Assembly (NCBI GenBank): GCA_030601645.1
Contig: JAUWBQ010000130.1
Coordinates: forward strand, 1-5,273
Length of the DNA: 5,273 nt
Reading direction: 5' to 3'
Source of the DNA: Candidatus Bathyarchaeota archaeon
GTDB taxonomy: Archaea > Thermoproteota > Bathyarchaeia > TCS64
Positions 1 through 5,024 of the stretch are shown in pieces. The translations under genes and the position numbers were made by a program. Below the pieces are notes generated by a model. It was given only the letters and a program-made list of their open reading frames with translations, made no database searches and was not told the origin of the DNA. Numbering within the stretch: the stretch's first letter is position 1; each line of letters starts with the position of its first letter.

Positions 1-16
1 AGGAAATCGCCCATTA

Positions 17-931
17 CTAGAAGGGCAGATTCACGAGCCCTATGAGAGGTACGAGCTGTAGCGCAAGGTAGAGGGGAAAGGTCCGTTTGAAGATTAATAT
101 ATTGAGGAACTTCGGATCATCCCACCTTTTTAGCAGCGGGAAGGAGACGTACAGCCAAGCGCCCATGATCATCAGCACCAACAGGGGCATGGCAGTATTG
201 AACCCCATCCTCGAATACCCCACCAATGTGGCGCCCCCGATGATGATAGAAGCAAAATAGAGCCTCACAGTCAGCTCCGGGCCCCAGACCACCGGGATGG
301 ACTTCACCCCCATTACCCTGTCCCCCCTGATGTCTCGGAGGTCCATGAGGGGGTTCAAGCCCATGCATATGATGAAATGCAGAACCAGCATGTAAAAAAT
401 CGGCGTGTTGATCCCTCCAGCCGTATAAGCCCCCATCAACACCGCTAACATGCATCCCACCATTATTGTGGACTGCTTCAGCAAGTACCTTTTCTTCAAC
501 CGTACAGGCTCAGCGGAATACAGTACGCCGATGATCATGTACACGAATAGAAGATAAAAGACAGTGAGGTTGATAGAATAGGCCACTAGGAGGCTGGTAA
601 TTGCAGAGAATGAGATGAATTTTTTCAGCATCTCTCCTGAGATTTTTCCACTACTGAAAGGACGGCTTGCAGAAGCAGGATTTCCCAATTCGAAATTTTT
701 AAGATCGTCATTGATGTCTCTTAGATCATTGAAGAAATAAACGCCGAAACCCATCAGGGACACTGAAATAATCAGCTTAAAAACATCGAGAAACGTGCCC
801 TGAGGATAACTCCTGGAAGCTATCAAGAAAGAGATGAAAGCAGGCCATGTGTATACGAAGATGACTACTGGACGTGATCGTGCACTTTGGAGATAGGAAG
901 TCACAACATCTTTCATCGGCATGTACTTCAT
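17..931 (-). CDS. UbiA-superfamily prenyltransferase, integral membrane
   Basis: Likely an intramembrane prenyltransferase that moves an isoprenoid chain from a polyprenyl diphosphate to an acceptor. The 304-residue product is very hydrophobic, with about eight or nine membrane segments. The first Asp-rich motif is NDLRDINDD (residues 68-76, fitting NDxxDxxxD) and the second is DLRDIRGD (197-204); in this family both bind Mg-diphosphate. RPFSSGKIS (90-98) and YSAEPVRLKKR (138-148) match conserved loops. Length is normal for the family. Archaeal members include digeranylgeranylglyceryl phosphate synthase and quinone or chlorophyll-type enzymes; the acceptor cannot be chosen here, so no symbol is given. 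The start is uncertain: an in-frame TGA lies two codons before Met1, and a GAGGG (932-936) sits directly against Met1 but nine bases before Met4 (codon 920-922), so Met4 may be the true start. It is visibly AT-richer than the sulfur operon. No partner gene lies beside it in the window. Confidence 0.9.
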   Translation of the reverse strand: MKYMPMKDVVTSYLQSARSRPVVIFVYTWPAFISFLIASRSYPQGTFLDVFKLIISVSLMGFGVYFFNDLRDINDDLKNFELGNPASASRPFSSGKISGEMLKKFISFSAITSLLVAYSINLTVFYLLFVYMIIGVLYSAEPVRLKKRYLLKQSTIMVGCMLAVLMGAYTAGGINTPIFYMLVLHFIICMGLNPLMDLRDIRGDRVMGVKSIPVVWGPELTVRLYFASIIIGGATLVGYSRMGFNTAMPLLVLMIMGAWLYVSFPLLKRWDDPKFLNILIFKRTFPLYLALQLVPLIGLVNLPF

Positions 932-937
932 CCCTCA

Positions 938-944
938 TATTTAA
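938..944 (-). promoter_or_regulatory. Possible TATA box for the UbiA-family gene
   Basis: Read on the minus strand this is TTAAATA inside an AT-rich run (AAATTAAATA). Its centre lies about 25 bases from Met6 (codon 914-916) and about 19 from Met4. If it is the real box, the transcript would be nearly leaderless and would start inside the longest reading frame, supporting Met4 or Met6 over Met1. Other AT-rich stretches upstream (for example 1089-1101) could serve instead with a long leader, so this is tentative. Confidence 0.3.
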
Positions 945-1227
945 TTTCGAATATCTAGACTATGAGAGAAGCCGGTAACTGTCATTCGTAAATGTGGGGA
1001 TATGTACGCGAGTAAAAGGAAGATTCCATCTCCCGAAATAGGAGCGAATGACATCCAACCCCTTCCCATCAGGGAGGTTTAATCTGTATTAATTATATAT
1101 GTTTATCTCACATGTCAGAGACATTCATTATTGCCTCGTGACAAAAAGAGGTGGGTCGCATCATTAAAAAAGACGAAGATCACCCCATACGCTGCCAGAC
1201 ATTAGAATATGGATAACCTTAACGAAG

Positions 1228-1236
1228 TTTAATATA
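1228..1236 (+). promoter_or_regulatory. Possible archaeal TATA box for an unannotated transcript
   Basis: TTTAATATA is close to the archaeal TATA consensus and follows a purine-rich CGAAG that could act as the TFB-recognition element. At the usual spacing, transcription would start near 1258. No protein gene begins there, but a hairpin (1283-1308) and two T-runs (1363-1378) follow, so a short non-coding RNA of roughly 120 bases is possible. It is equally possible that this is a chance match in AT-rich DNA. Confidence 0.3.
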
Positions 1237-1257
1237 CAACTAGTCAGTGGAGCCGAT

Positions 1258-1380
1258 TCTCACATCAAAGTTCAGACCATTATCCTCACCAATTCGATTG
1301 GAGGAGGAGTCTAGAGGGTTTAGAGTACGAGTCCTCATGAAAGAGACGTGTTTGTTGACGAGTTTTTACTCCTTTTTCAT
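1258..1380 (+). ncRNA. Candidate small RNA (inferred only)
   Basis: The boundaries are inferred from the TATA-like box at 1228-1236 and the T-rich end at 1363-1380. Inside, 1283-1308 can fold as a hairpin: TCCTC (1283-1287) with GAGGA (1304-1308), a small internal loop, then CCAAT (1289-1293) with ATTGG (1297-1301) around a TCG loop. A second TCCTC at 1332-1336 could compete for the same GAGGA. There is no match to a known RNA family that I can recognise and no evidence of expression. It is included because promoter, fold and T-run occur in the right order. Confidence 0.2.
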
Positions 1381-1563
1381 ATTATTGATCATGTGGAATG
1401 AGGAAAGTAAAAAACAAGAAGCATACATTTGGATATAAATTCCTCCAAGGATCATTCAACAGTGAATCCTCACGAAACACATTCTAAAAGGGTGAGGTTT
1501 AAACTCAAGGAGAGAAATATCCGATGATCTACTCTCAGAATCGAGATGGACTTCGACACCCTC

Positions 1564-2151
1564 TCAGGCCTTTAAATTCCCTTGGATGACGGTGGAATCG
1601 TCGACTCCGAGCTGGTAGGCTAGCCAGCTCTTGGCAGTGCCGGGGTCTATGTCGTAGATAATCTTGTGAACGACGCTTCCCCCCGGCAGTCCGACCTCTA
1701 CTTCTTTCTTCTCGAGCTCTAGGCCGCAGTCCAGGTTCCCCCTCAGGGCCGCCGGCATGAGACCCGCCTTGCTGATGTCGATGCTCTCGATGCGGACCCC
1801 CTCGTCTCCCTTGGTGTACTGGAGGTCCAATCGGGGGATCTCCTCCCGGTAGACGTAGACCACGCCGCCCGCCACGGCGGAAACCTCGAAGAATCCGTCG
1901 GCGATGTCGAAGGCGACCAGCTGGGAGCCTGAGCACCTCCCGGTGAACTCGACCCACCTCTTGAGGACGGCGGTGATGGCCGCCCCCACCTGCTTCGGGG
2001 GCTCCCGGGGGGCCTTAACTTCCGCCGGGGTGACCAGGACTTCCTCGAGGCGGGAGACCAGCTCGTCCATCTTCTTCTCGTGGTCCTTCAGGACGTTGAT
2101 GATGAGATCTATGACGTCGATCTTCTCATCGTAGCCCCGCTCCATCCCCAT
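1564..2151 (-). CDS. Hypothetical protein with N-terminal charged helix
   Basis: I do not recognise this 195-residue protein. Residues about 10-40 look like a long amphipathic helix (DVIDLIINVLKDHEKKMDEL), probably a coiled coil or dimerisation segment. A proline- and charge-rich linker follows (about 41-55), then a mixed alpha/beta domain from about 56 to the end, with many short beta-like stretches (such as VVYVYREEI and KKEVEVGL). There is no signal peptide or membrane segment, so it is probably cytoplasmic. Two cysteines (73 and 142) lie far apart and form no metal motif. It stands alone on its strand between the AT-rich gap and a divergent methyltransferase. A GGTGG (2156-2160) lies four bases before Met1 and ten before Met3, so either may be the start. 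Codon use and GC content fit a real gene and match the DNA to its right. Function unknown. Confidence 0.8.
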   Translation of the reverse strand: MGMERGYDEKIDVIDLIINVLKDHEKKMDELVSRLEEVLVTPAEVKAPREPPKQVGAAITAVLKRWVEFTGRCSGSQLVAFDIADGFFEVSAVAGGVVYVYREEIPRLDLQYTKGDEGVRIESIDISKAGLMPAALRGNLDCGLELEKKEVEVGLPGGSVVHKIIYDIDPGTAKSWLAYQLGVDDSTVIQGNLKA

Positions 2152-2196
2152 GGGTCCACCATCCTTCGGTAAGCAACAATTCTAGGGAAAAGGTAG

Positions 2197-2204
2197 CTTT
2201 TAAA
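2197..2204 (-). promoter_or_regulatory. TATA box for the 195-residue hypothetical gene
   Basis: On the minus strand this reads TTTAAAAG within CATTTAAAAGC, a good archaeal TATA-box match. Normal spacing puts the transcript start near 2175, giving a leader of about 25 bases that contains the GGTGG ribosome binding site at 2156-2160. Position, orientation and the AT contrast with the flanking DNA all fit. Confidence 0.55.
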
Positions 2205-2321
2205 TGACGTAGTAGCTTTCCATCGTAAACCTTCTTCGGAAGAGAGTTAGGTAACAGAGTTACGCGGCGAGGGCCCCCGACCGAGATCTGACCGTATTCT
2301 TTTTGACATCAAGCGAGGGGG

Positions 2322-2329
2322 ATATATTT
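2322..2329 (+). promoter_or_regulatory. TATA box for the methyltransferase gene
   Basis: ATATATTT follows a purine run (GAGGGGG), the usual look of a TFB-recognition element plus TATA box in archaea. The box centre lies about 20 bases before the ATG at 2345, so the transcript should begin at or very near that ATG, implying a leaderless message. It lies inside the longer TTG-initiated reading frame that starts at 2303, which argues against that upstream start. Confidence 0.55.
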
Positions 2330-2344
2330 CTGGGGTCGTGCTCG

Positions 2345-2953
2345 ATGAAGGAGTTCACGAAGATCGCTGAGGAATACGACAAGGGACGAAGGGGTGAGGA
2401 CGTCGAGTTCTGGGCGGGGGAGACGGAGAAGTATGCGGGGCTGGATGAGTCCAGCCTCGTCCTGGACCTTGGATGTGGGACGGGGCTCTACACCCTAGGC
2501 ATCGAGGTGCAGACCTCGGCGACCTTGTGCGGCCTAGATCCTTCTGTAGGTATGCTCGGACGGGCCAGGGAGAAGCCGTGTCCGGTCTACTGGTTCAACG
2601 CCACGGGAGAGTGGCTGCCAATCCGGCACGGGATCTTCGACTGCATCTTCTCCTCCCAGGTCTGGCATCACATCGTGGACAAGCAGGGGACAGCCGATGA
2701 GTGTGGCAGGGCCCTGAAGAACGGGGGGGTCGTAGTCATCAGGACCATATCCCATGAGCAGCTCAGGGGGAAGGTGGTATTCAGGTTCTTCCCAGAGATA
2801 TTAGACAATCAGCTCAGGGTCTATCCCTCCAACGAGGACTTCTCCAAGTACTTCGAAAACGCCGGCTTCACCTCCACGGAACACCCCGCATACCGGCTCA
2901 AGAGGTATCAGGCGCCCTCTGAGTTCATCGAGGTCGCCCGGAAGAAGCTCTGA
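2345..2953 (+). CDS. Class I SAM-dependent methyltransferase, C-terminus apparently frameshifted
   Basis: A Rossmann-fold methyltransferase that would transfer a methyl group from S-adenosylmethionine to an unknown small molecule. From the ATG at 2345 it has 202 residues. The N-terminus (FTKIAEEYDKGR) is typical of the Methyltransf_11 type. Motif I is VLDLGCGTG (39-47), the acidic residue that would hold the SAM ribose is Asp65 in GLDPS, NATGEWLPI (85-93) is the adenine-side loop, FDCIFSSQVWHHI (98-110) is motif IV, and LKNGGVVVIRT (124-134) is the post-motif strand. An in-frame TTG at 2303 would add 14 residues, but these do not resemble the family and would overlap the TATA box. The frame ends at TGA 2951-2953 just after EFIEVARKKL. 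The next bases, in another frame, encode what looks like the family's missing C-terminal strand and helix (2956-3084), so the gene is probably one unit with a single-base defect or error. The substrate cannot be told. Confidence 0.85.
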   Translation: MKEFTKIAEEYDKGRRGEDVEFWAGETEKYAGLDESSLVLDLGCGTGLYTLGIEVQTSATLCGLDPSVGMLGRAREKPCPVYWFNATGEWLPIRHGIFDCIFSSQVWHHIVDKQGTADECGRALKNGGVVVIRTISHEQLRGKVVFRFFPEILDNQLRVYPSNEDFSKYFENAGFTSTEHPAYRLKRYQAPSEFIEVARKKL

Positions 2954-2955
2954 TC

Positions 2956-3084
2956 ATGTTCAGGCCCATCACCCAGGGAGGCCTGGAACGAGGAATAGAA
3001 GAACTCAGGCGGTTCGAGAGGGAGCACCCCGGGGAGCCCATCAGGAACGACGAGACCATCACCCTCGTGGTGGCCAGAAAATAG
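2956..3084 (+). pseudogene. Detached C-terminal segment of the methyltransferase (frameshifted)
   Basis: A 42-codon open frame starts two bases after the methyltransferase stop and encodes MFRPITQGGLERGIEELRRF, then an acidic turn, then ETITLVVARK. An amphipathic helix followed by a final TLVVARK-like strand is the usual end of many Methyltransf_11-type enzymes, and the upstream protein lacks this part. One extra base around 2950-2952 (for instance CTC TGG ATC ATG) would join the two as ...ARKKLWIMFRPIT..., giving about 245 residues, a normal family length. It may be a sequencing error, a true inactivating mutation, or a peptide made by reinitiation at the ATG in TGATCATG. Its stop lies only eight bases from the stop of the convergent regulator gene. 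Confidence 0.65.
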
Positions 3085-3090
3085 AAAAAA
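3078..3090 (-). terminator. T-run terminator at the end of the sulfur-relay operon
   Basis: On the minus strand, just past the TAA of the regulator gene (3093-3095), the sequence reads TTTTTTCTATTTT. Archaeal transcription commonly ends at such T-runs without a hairpin. It overlaps the 3' end of the convergent methyltransferase segment, so the two transcripts would end tail to tail. No comparable T-run is seen for the plus-strand transcript. Confidence 0.5.
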
Positions 3091-3092
3091 GA

Positions 3093-3551
3093 TTATTTCA
3101 GGTTCTTGCCGGACAGCTTCAAGCTCTCCAGGACGACATGGCTCTCGGCCTTGTCCACGCCGGCAATGCCCGATATCTCCGAGAGGAGGTTGAGAGCCTC
3201 CTGCCTGTCCTCGCACATGGTGAGGGCCAAGAGCTCGCAGTCGCCGGATACCCTGAGGACCACGTGGACCTTCTCGAGGCTTGCGACCTCCCTCCCGATC
3301 TCCGAGGGGTCGGCCCGGGGACAGGCGGATATCCTGAGGCAGAGGGGGTAGAGGTTCATGACCTCTGGGTCGAGGATTACCGTGTAACCCTTGATCACGT
3401 CCTCCTCTTCGAGACGTCTTATCCTGACGGAGACGGTGGCATGGCTCACCCCAAGGTGCTTCGCGATCTCCCTGTAGGACCGTCGTGAATCTTCGGATAG
3501 TAGGGCCAGGATCTTCCGGTCCAGCTCGTCCAGTTCCAACTCTTCAGCCAT
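3093..3551 (-). CDS. Lrp/AsnC-family transcription regulator
   Basis: A DNA-binding regulator of 152 residues, the normal length for the family. It opens with LDELDRKILALLSEDSRRSY, then a winged helix-turn-helix (about 25-47: REIAKHLGVSHATVSVRIRRLE) and the typical link DVIKGYTVILDPE. Residues from about 68 to 142 form the RAM effector domain, which in this family binds amino acids or related ligands and builds octamers; GDCELLALTM (103-112) and GIAGVDKAESHVVLESLK are its landmark stretches. All four cysteines (71, 77, 105, 113) lie in the RAM domain. It is the last gene of the sulfur-relay operon, 11 bases after the TusB-like gene, and its GAGG ribosome site (3560-3563) overlaps that gene's stop, so it is probably co-transcribed and may regulate its own operon. 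The ligand is not known from sequence. It is convergent with the methyltransferase. Confidence 0.92.
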   Translation of the reverse strand: MAEELELDELDRKILALLSEDSRRSYREIAKHLGVSHATVSVRIRRLEEEDVIKGYTVILDPEVMNLYPLCLRISACPRADPSEIGREVASLEKVHVVLRVSGDCELLALTMCEDRQEALNLLSEISGIAGVDKAESHVVLESLKLSGKNLK

Positions 3552-3562
3552 TTGTATCGCCT

Positions 3563-3868
3563 CTAGAGGTTCAGGACCCTCTGGTCCTCCGAGAACAGGA
3601 TGTCGATGAGCCCTTCATAGTCGATGAGCTCGACTCCTGGCAGCAGCCTCTTCTCGAGGCCCCGCCTCTCGACGTCTCTCTTCAGAAGGAAGACCTTGGA
3701 TCCCTTCTCCATCATGTCTTTGACGGCTGCGATTTCCTTCGCTACCGTCGCCATGTAGACCGCATCGAGCATCATGACCAGGGCTATTTCTCCTCCCCTC
3801 TTCTCCAGGCTCTCGACTGTGCCCAGGGCTTCGTATTCATTCTCCTTGAGTACTATCAGCGTCCTCAT
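3563..3868 (-). CDS. tusB: TusB/DsrH-family sulfur-relay subunit, cysteine-free
   Basis: A 101-residue protein matching the TusB/DsrH family, the smallest subunit of the TusBCD (DsrEFH) complex that passes persulfide sulfur in the cytoplasm. The best evidence is the C-terminal half: VFLLKRDVERRGLEKRL (59-75) matches the family's VYaLxxDvxARGl stretch, and GVELIDYEGLIDIL (78-91) matches its GVxxIDYxGFVDLv end. Length is typical. The protein has no cysteine, so it lacks the N-terminal cysteine found in DsrH of sulfur oxidisers and cannot itself carry a persulfide; a structural role in the complex is inferred. It follows the TusC-like gene after nine bases, and the ribosome site (GAGGTGG) overlaps that gene's stop, a sign of coupled translation. 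Assignment to the DsrE/F/H superfamily is firm; the exact subunit name rests on the C-terminal motifs and gene order. Confidence 0.82.
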   Translation of the reverse strand: MRTLIVLKENEYEALGTVESLEKRGGEIALVMMLDAVYMATVAKEIAAVKDMMEKGSKVFLLKRDVERRGLEKRLLPGVELIDYEGLIDILFSEDQRVLNL

Positions 3869-3877
3869 GCTTCCACC

Positions 3878-4216
3878 TCAGAATACAAGGGAGGCCTCCG
3901 CCTCCAGCAGCAGATCCGCCACCTTGTCCTCGTCAGCCAGATTCACTCCGGGGATCAGATCGTCCGAACTCAGGCTCCTCGCCTCCAGCGCGGCCTCCTC
4001 GACGTATGTCTCGATGTCTAGATCGGGAAAGTCGCTGTGGAAATGCGCCGTCATGGCCTGGTCGGCCTCCTTCAGGAGGGAGTAGACTCCGTCGCCCATC
4101 CAGAGGAGGGTGACCTCGTGCTCCCAAAGGCCGATGGCGACCCGCAGGGCCTCGTAGGAGTTCAGGGTGGTGTAGGGCTTGGATTTGACGATGACCAGTA
4201 TGTTCTTCTCCGCCAT
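3878..4216 (-). CDS. tusC: TusC/DsrF-family sulfur-relay subunit, cysteine-free
   Basis: A 112-residue DsrE/F-fold protein, close to the usual TusC/DsrF length. KSKPYTTLNSYEALRVAIGL (11-30) fits the family's opening strand and helix with the KxPYxxxxxxEAL pattern, VTLLWMGDGVYSLLKEAD (35-52) fits the conserved second strand and DGVYxLLK loop, and DIETYVEEAALEARSL (67-82) fits the iYVcexsLxeRGL stretch. In that stretch the cysteine often seen in DsrF is a glutamate here, and there is no cysteine anywhere in the protein. It is therefore likely a structural partner in a TusBCD-like hexamer rather than a sulfur carrier. Its ATG lies one base after the TusD-like stop (TGAGATG), with a strong GGAGGGG site just upstream, so the two are translationally coupled. 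The middle place between D-like and B-like genes matches tusDCB order. Confidence 0.82.
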   Translation of the reverse strand: MAEKNILVIVKSKPYTTLNSYEALRVAIGLWEHEVTLLWMGDGVYSLLKEADQAMTAHFHSDFPDLDIETYVEEAALEARSLSSDDLIPGVNLADEDKVADLLLEAEASLVF

Positions 4217-4217
4217 C

Positions 4218-4586
4218 TCAGCCCCTCCCCACCAGGTTGAGGACCGCGTCGGACTCGGCCACCATCTCGGACAGGTCGAAGATGCCGCCCACGTCCACTC
4301 CCTTCGGCAGGTTCTCCTCGGTGACCCCCCGGATCTCCATGCAGACCCTGCAGGTGGATATCTCGACGCCGTCCTTCACCAGCTCTTCCAGCCTCTCGGA
4401 GACGGAGTCCATGTCGAAGGGCTCCCCGTTCTGGGAGGTGGAGGGGTTGTAGACTCCGTCCATCATCAGGTAGACGTTCACCCCGTGGCCCTTCCCCAGG
4501 GCCGCCTTGGCGATCTCCACGGCGTGGTCGACGCTCTCGTTCTGGAAGGGGGAGTCGCAGAGGAAGATCAGGAGTTTCCCTGTCAT
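4218..4586 (-). CDS. tusD: TusD/DsrE-family sulfurtransferase subunit
   Basis: A 122-residue DsrE-family protein and the probable sulfur-carrying subunit of a TusBCD (DsrEFH) complex. The fold markers are an N-terminal strand KLLIFLCDSPF, a helix ending in AALGKGHGV, the loop VYLMMDGVYN (38-47), and the active-site segment STCRVCMEIRGV (77-88). Cys79 lies where TusD and DsrE carry their essential cysteine (Cys78 in the best-studied proteins), and Cys82 forms a CxxC with it; Cys10 is a third. In E. coli the TusD cysteine takes sulfur from TusA. Here TusA is encoded two genes upstream in the same operon, which supports the same hand-off. An excellent GGGAGGAG ribosome site precedes the ATG by seven bases. 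No TusE/DsrC acceptor lies in the window, so the end product (tRNA thiolation or sulfur oxidation) is unknown. Confidence 0.85.
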   Translation of the reverse strand: MTGKLLIFLCDSPFQNESVDHAVEIAKAALGKGHGVNVYLMMDGVYNPSTSQNGEPFDMDSVSERLEELVKDGVEISTCRVCMEIRGVTEENLPKGVDVGGIFDLSEMVAESDAVLNLVGRG

Positions 4587-4603
4587 CTTGGGGCTCCTCC
4601 CGG

Positions 4604-5023
4604 TTAGATGAAGAACTGGATGTCCGCGTCGAGGGCGATGTCCAGGAAGGCTGCTGCGCCGACGATGCCGTCGACCTCGGGGATGAGTTCCTCCTCCTTG
4701 ACCTTCATCAGCTCCATGGTGGTGCTGCAGGCGTAGAGCTTCAGGTTGCCCATATCCTTGCTCATCTTTAGCAGCTCAGGCAGCATCGGGACTTTTGCGT
4801 CCTTGATTCGGTCCTTCATCATGCCGGTTCCCAGGTGCATCGCTTCGGGCAGCTTGGCGTTCTCCAGGCCCCCCTTCTTGAGGGCGTCGAGGCCCCAGAA
4901 GGTGAAAAATATGTGGGTCTCAACGTCCATAGCGCCCCCTGCAGTGGCCAGCATGAGGACCGGGTAGAGCTTGTCCATGGTGCCCGAGTGGGCGATGATG
5001 GCCATCTTCTTGGTCTCGCTCAT
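4604..5023 (-). CDS. dsrE2: DsrE2-like (DrsE_2 family) sulfur-transfer protein
   Basis: A 139-residue member of the DsrE2/peroxiredoxin-like group. Markers are KKMAIIAHSGTMDKLYPVLM at the start, the hydrophobic VETHIFFTFWGLDALKKG (34-51), the cysteine segment LKLYACSTTMELMKV (94-108), and the end GIVGAAAFLDIALDADIQFFI (119-139), which matches the family's GVATFLxxAxxADxxLFI pattern. Cys99 is the only cysteine and is the likely persulfide site. Two hydrophobic stretches (about 20-30 and 36-46) could be buried core or a membrane-contact patch; DsrE2 of some sulfur oxidisers is membrane-bound. Its ATG lies one base after the TusA stop (TGAGATG), with GGAGGG upstream. TusA and DsrE2 genes are often neighbours, usually with a rhodanese, which is not seen here. 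A function in passing sulfur to or from TusA is inferred from this pairing. Confidence 0.85.
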   Translation of the reverse strand: MSETKKMAIIAHSGTMDKLYPVLMLATAGGAMDVETHIFFTFWGLDALKKGGLENAKLPEAMHLGTGMMKDRIKDAKVPMLPELLKMSKDMGNLKLYACSTTMELMKVKEEELIPEVDGIVGAAAFLDIALDADIQFFI

Positions 5024-5024
5024 C

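Larger units (their letters stand above)
932..1563. other. AT-rich intergenic region, no convincing protein gene
   Basis: This stretch of about 630 bases separates two minus-strand genes and is clearly AT-richer than the DNA from 1564 onward. It holds several TATA-like elements with a shared (G/A)AGTTTAA or GAGGTTTAA form (around 1075-1083, 1226-1236 and 1495-1503), a strongly AT-rich block at 1089-1101, a hairpin at 1283-1308, and T-runs at 1363-1367 and 1374-1378. A 63-codon frame starting with GTG at 1247 has no ribosome binding site and no recognisable domain and is not called. No tRNA-like arms, C/D-box pair, terminal inverted repeats or transposase remains were found. It may hold regulatory sites and a small RNA. 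Confidence 0.6.

Noticed and set aside
980..1053. Nine-base inverted repeat TGTCATTCG / CGAATGACA with a loop of about 56 bases
   Set aside because: A match of this length is expected about once by chance in a gap this long, and the interior shows only weak extra pairing.
1247..1438. 63-codon plus-strand frame starting with GTG
   Set aside because: There is no ribosome binding site, the start lies only about 11 bases after the TATA-like box (too close for a leaderless message), the composition is uneven and no domain is recognisable. Probably a chance frame in intergenic DNA.
1140..1520. Possible C/D-box RNA signatures (ATGATG and GATGATC fragments)
   Set aside because: No complete RUGAUGA box is paired with a CUGA box at a suitable distance on either strand.
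1535..1957. Second long minus-strand frame overlapping the hypothetical gene
   Set aside because: It encodes an Arg/Gly-rich product typical of a shadow frame in GC-rich DNA and overlaps a better frame on the same strand that has a promoter and ribosome site.
2251..2263. Small perfect hairpin GTAAC-AGA-GTTAC between the divergent genes
   Set aside because: The stem is only five base pairs, with no T-run after it and no second copy nearby; an operator role cannot be supported.
2303..2344. Upstream TTG start for the methyltransferase, adding 14 residues
   Set aside because: The extra residues do not resemble the family N-terminus and the segment contains the likely TATA box; the ATG at 2345 starts exactly at the typical N-terminal motif.
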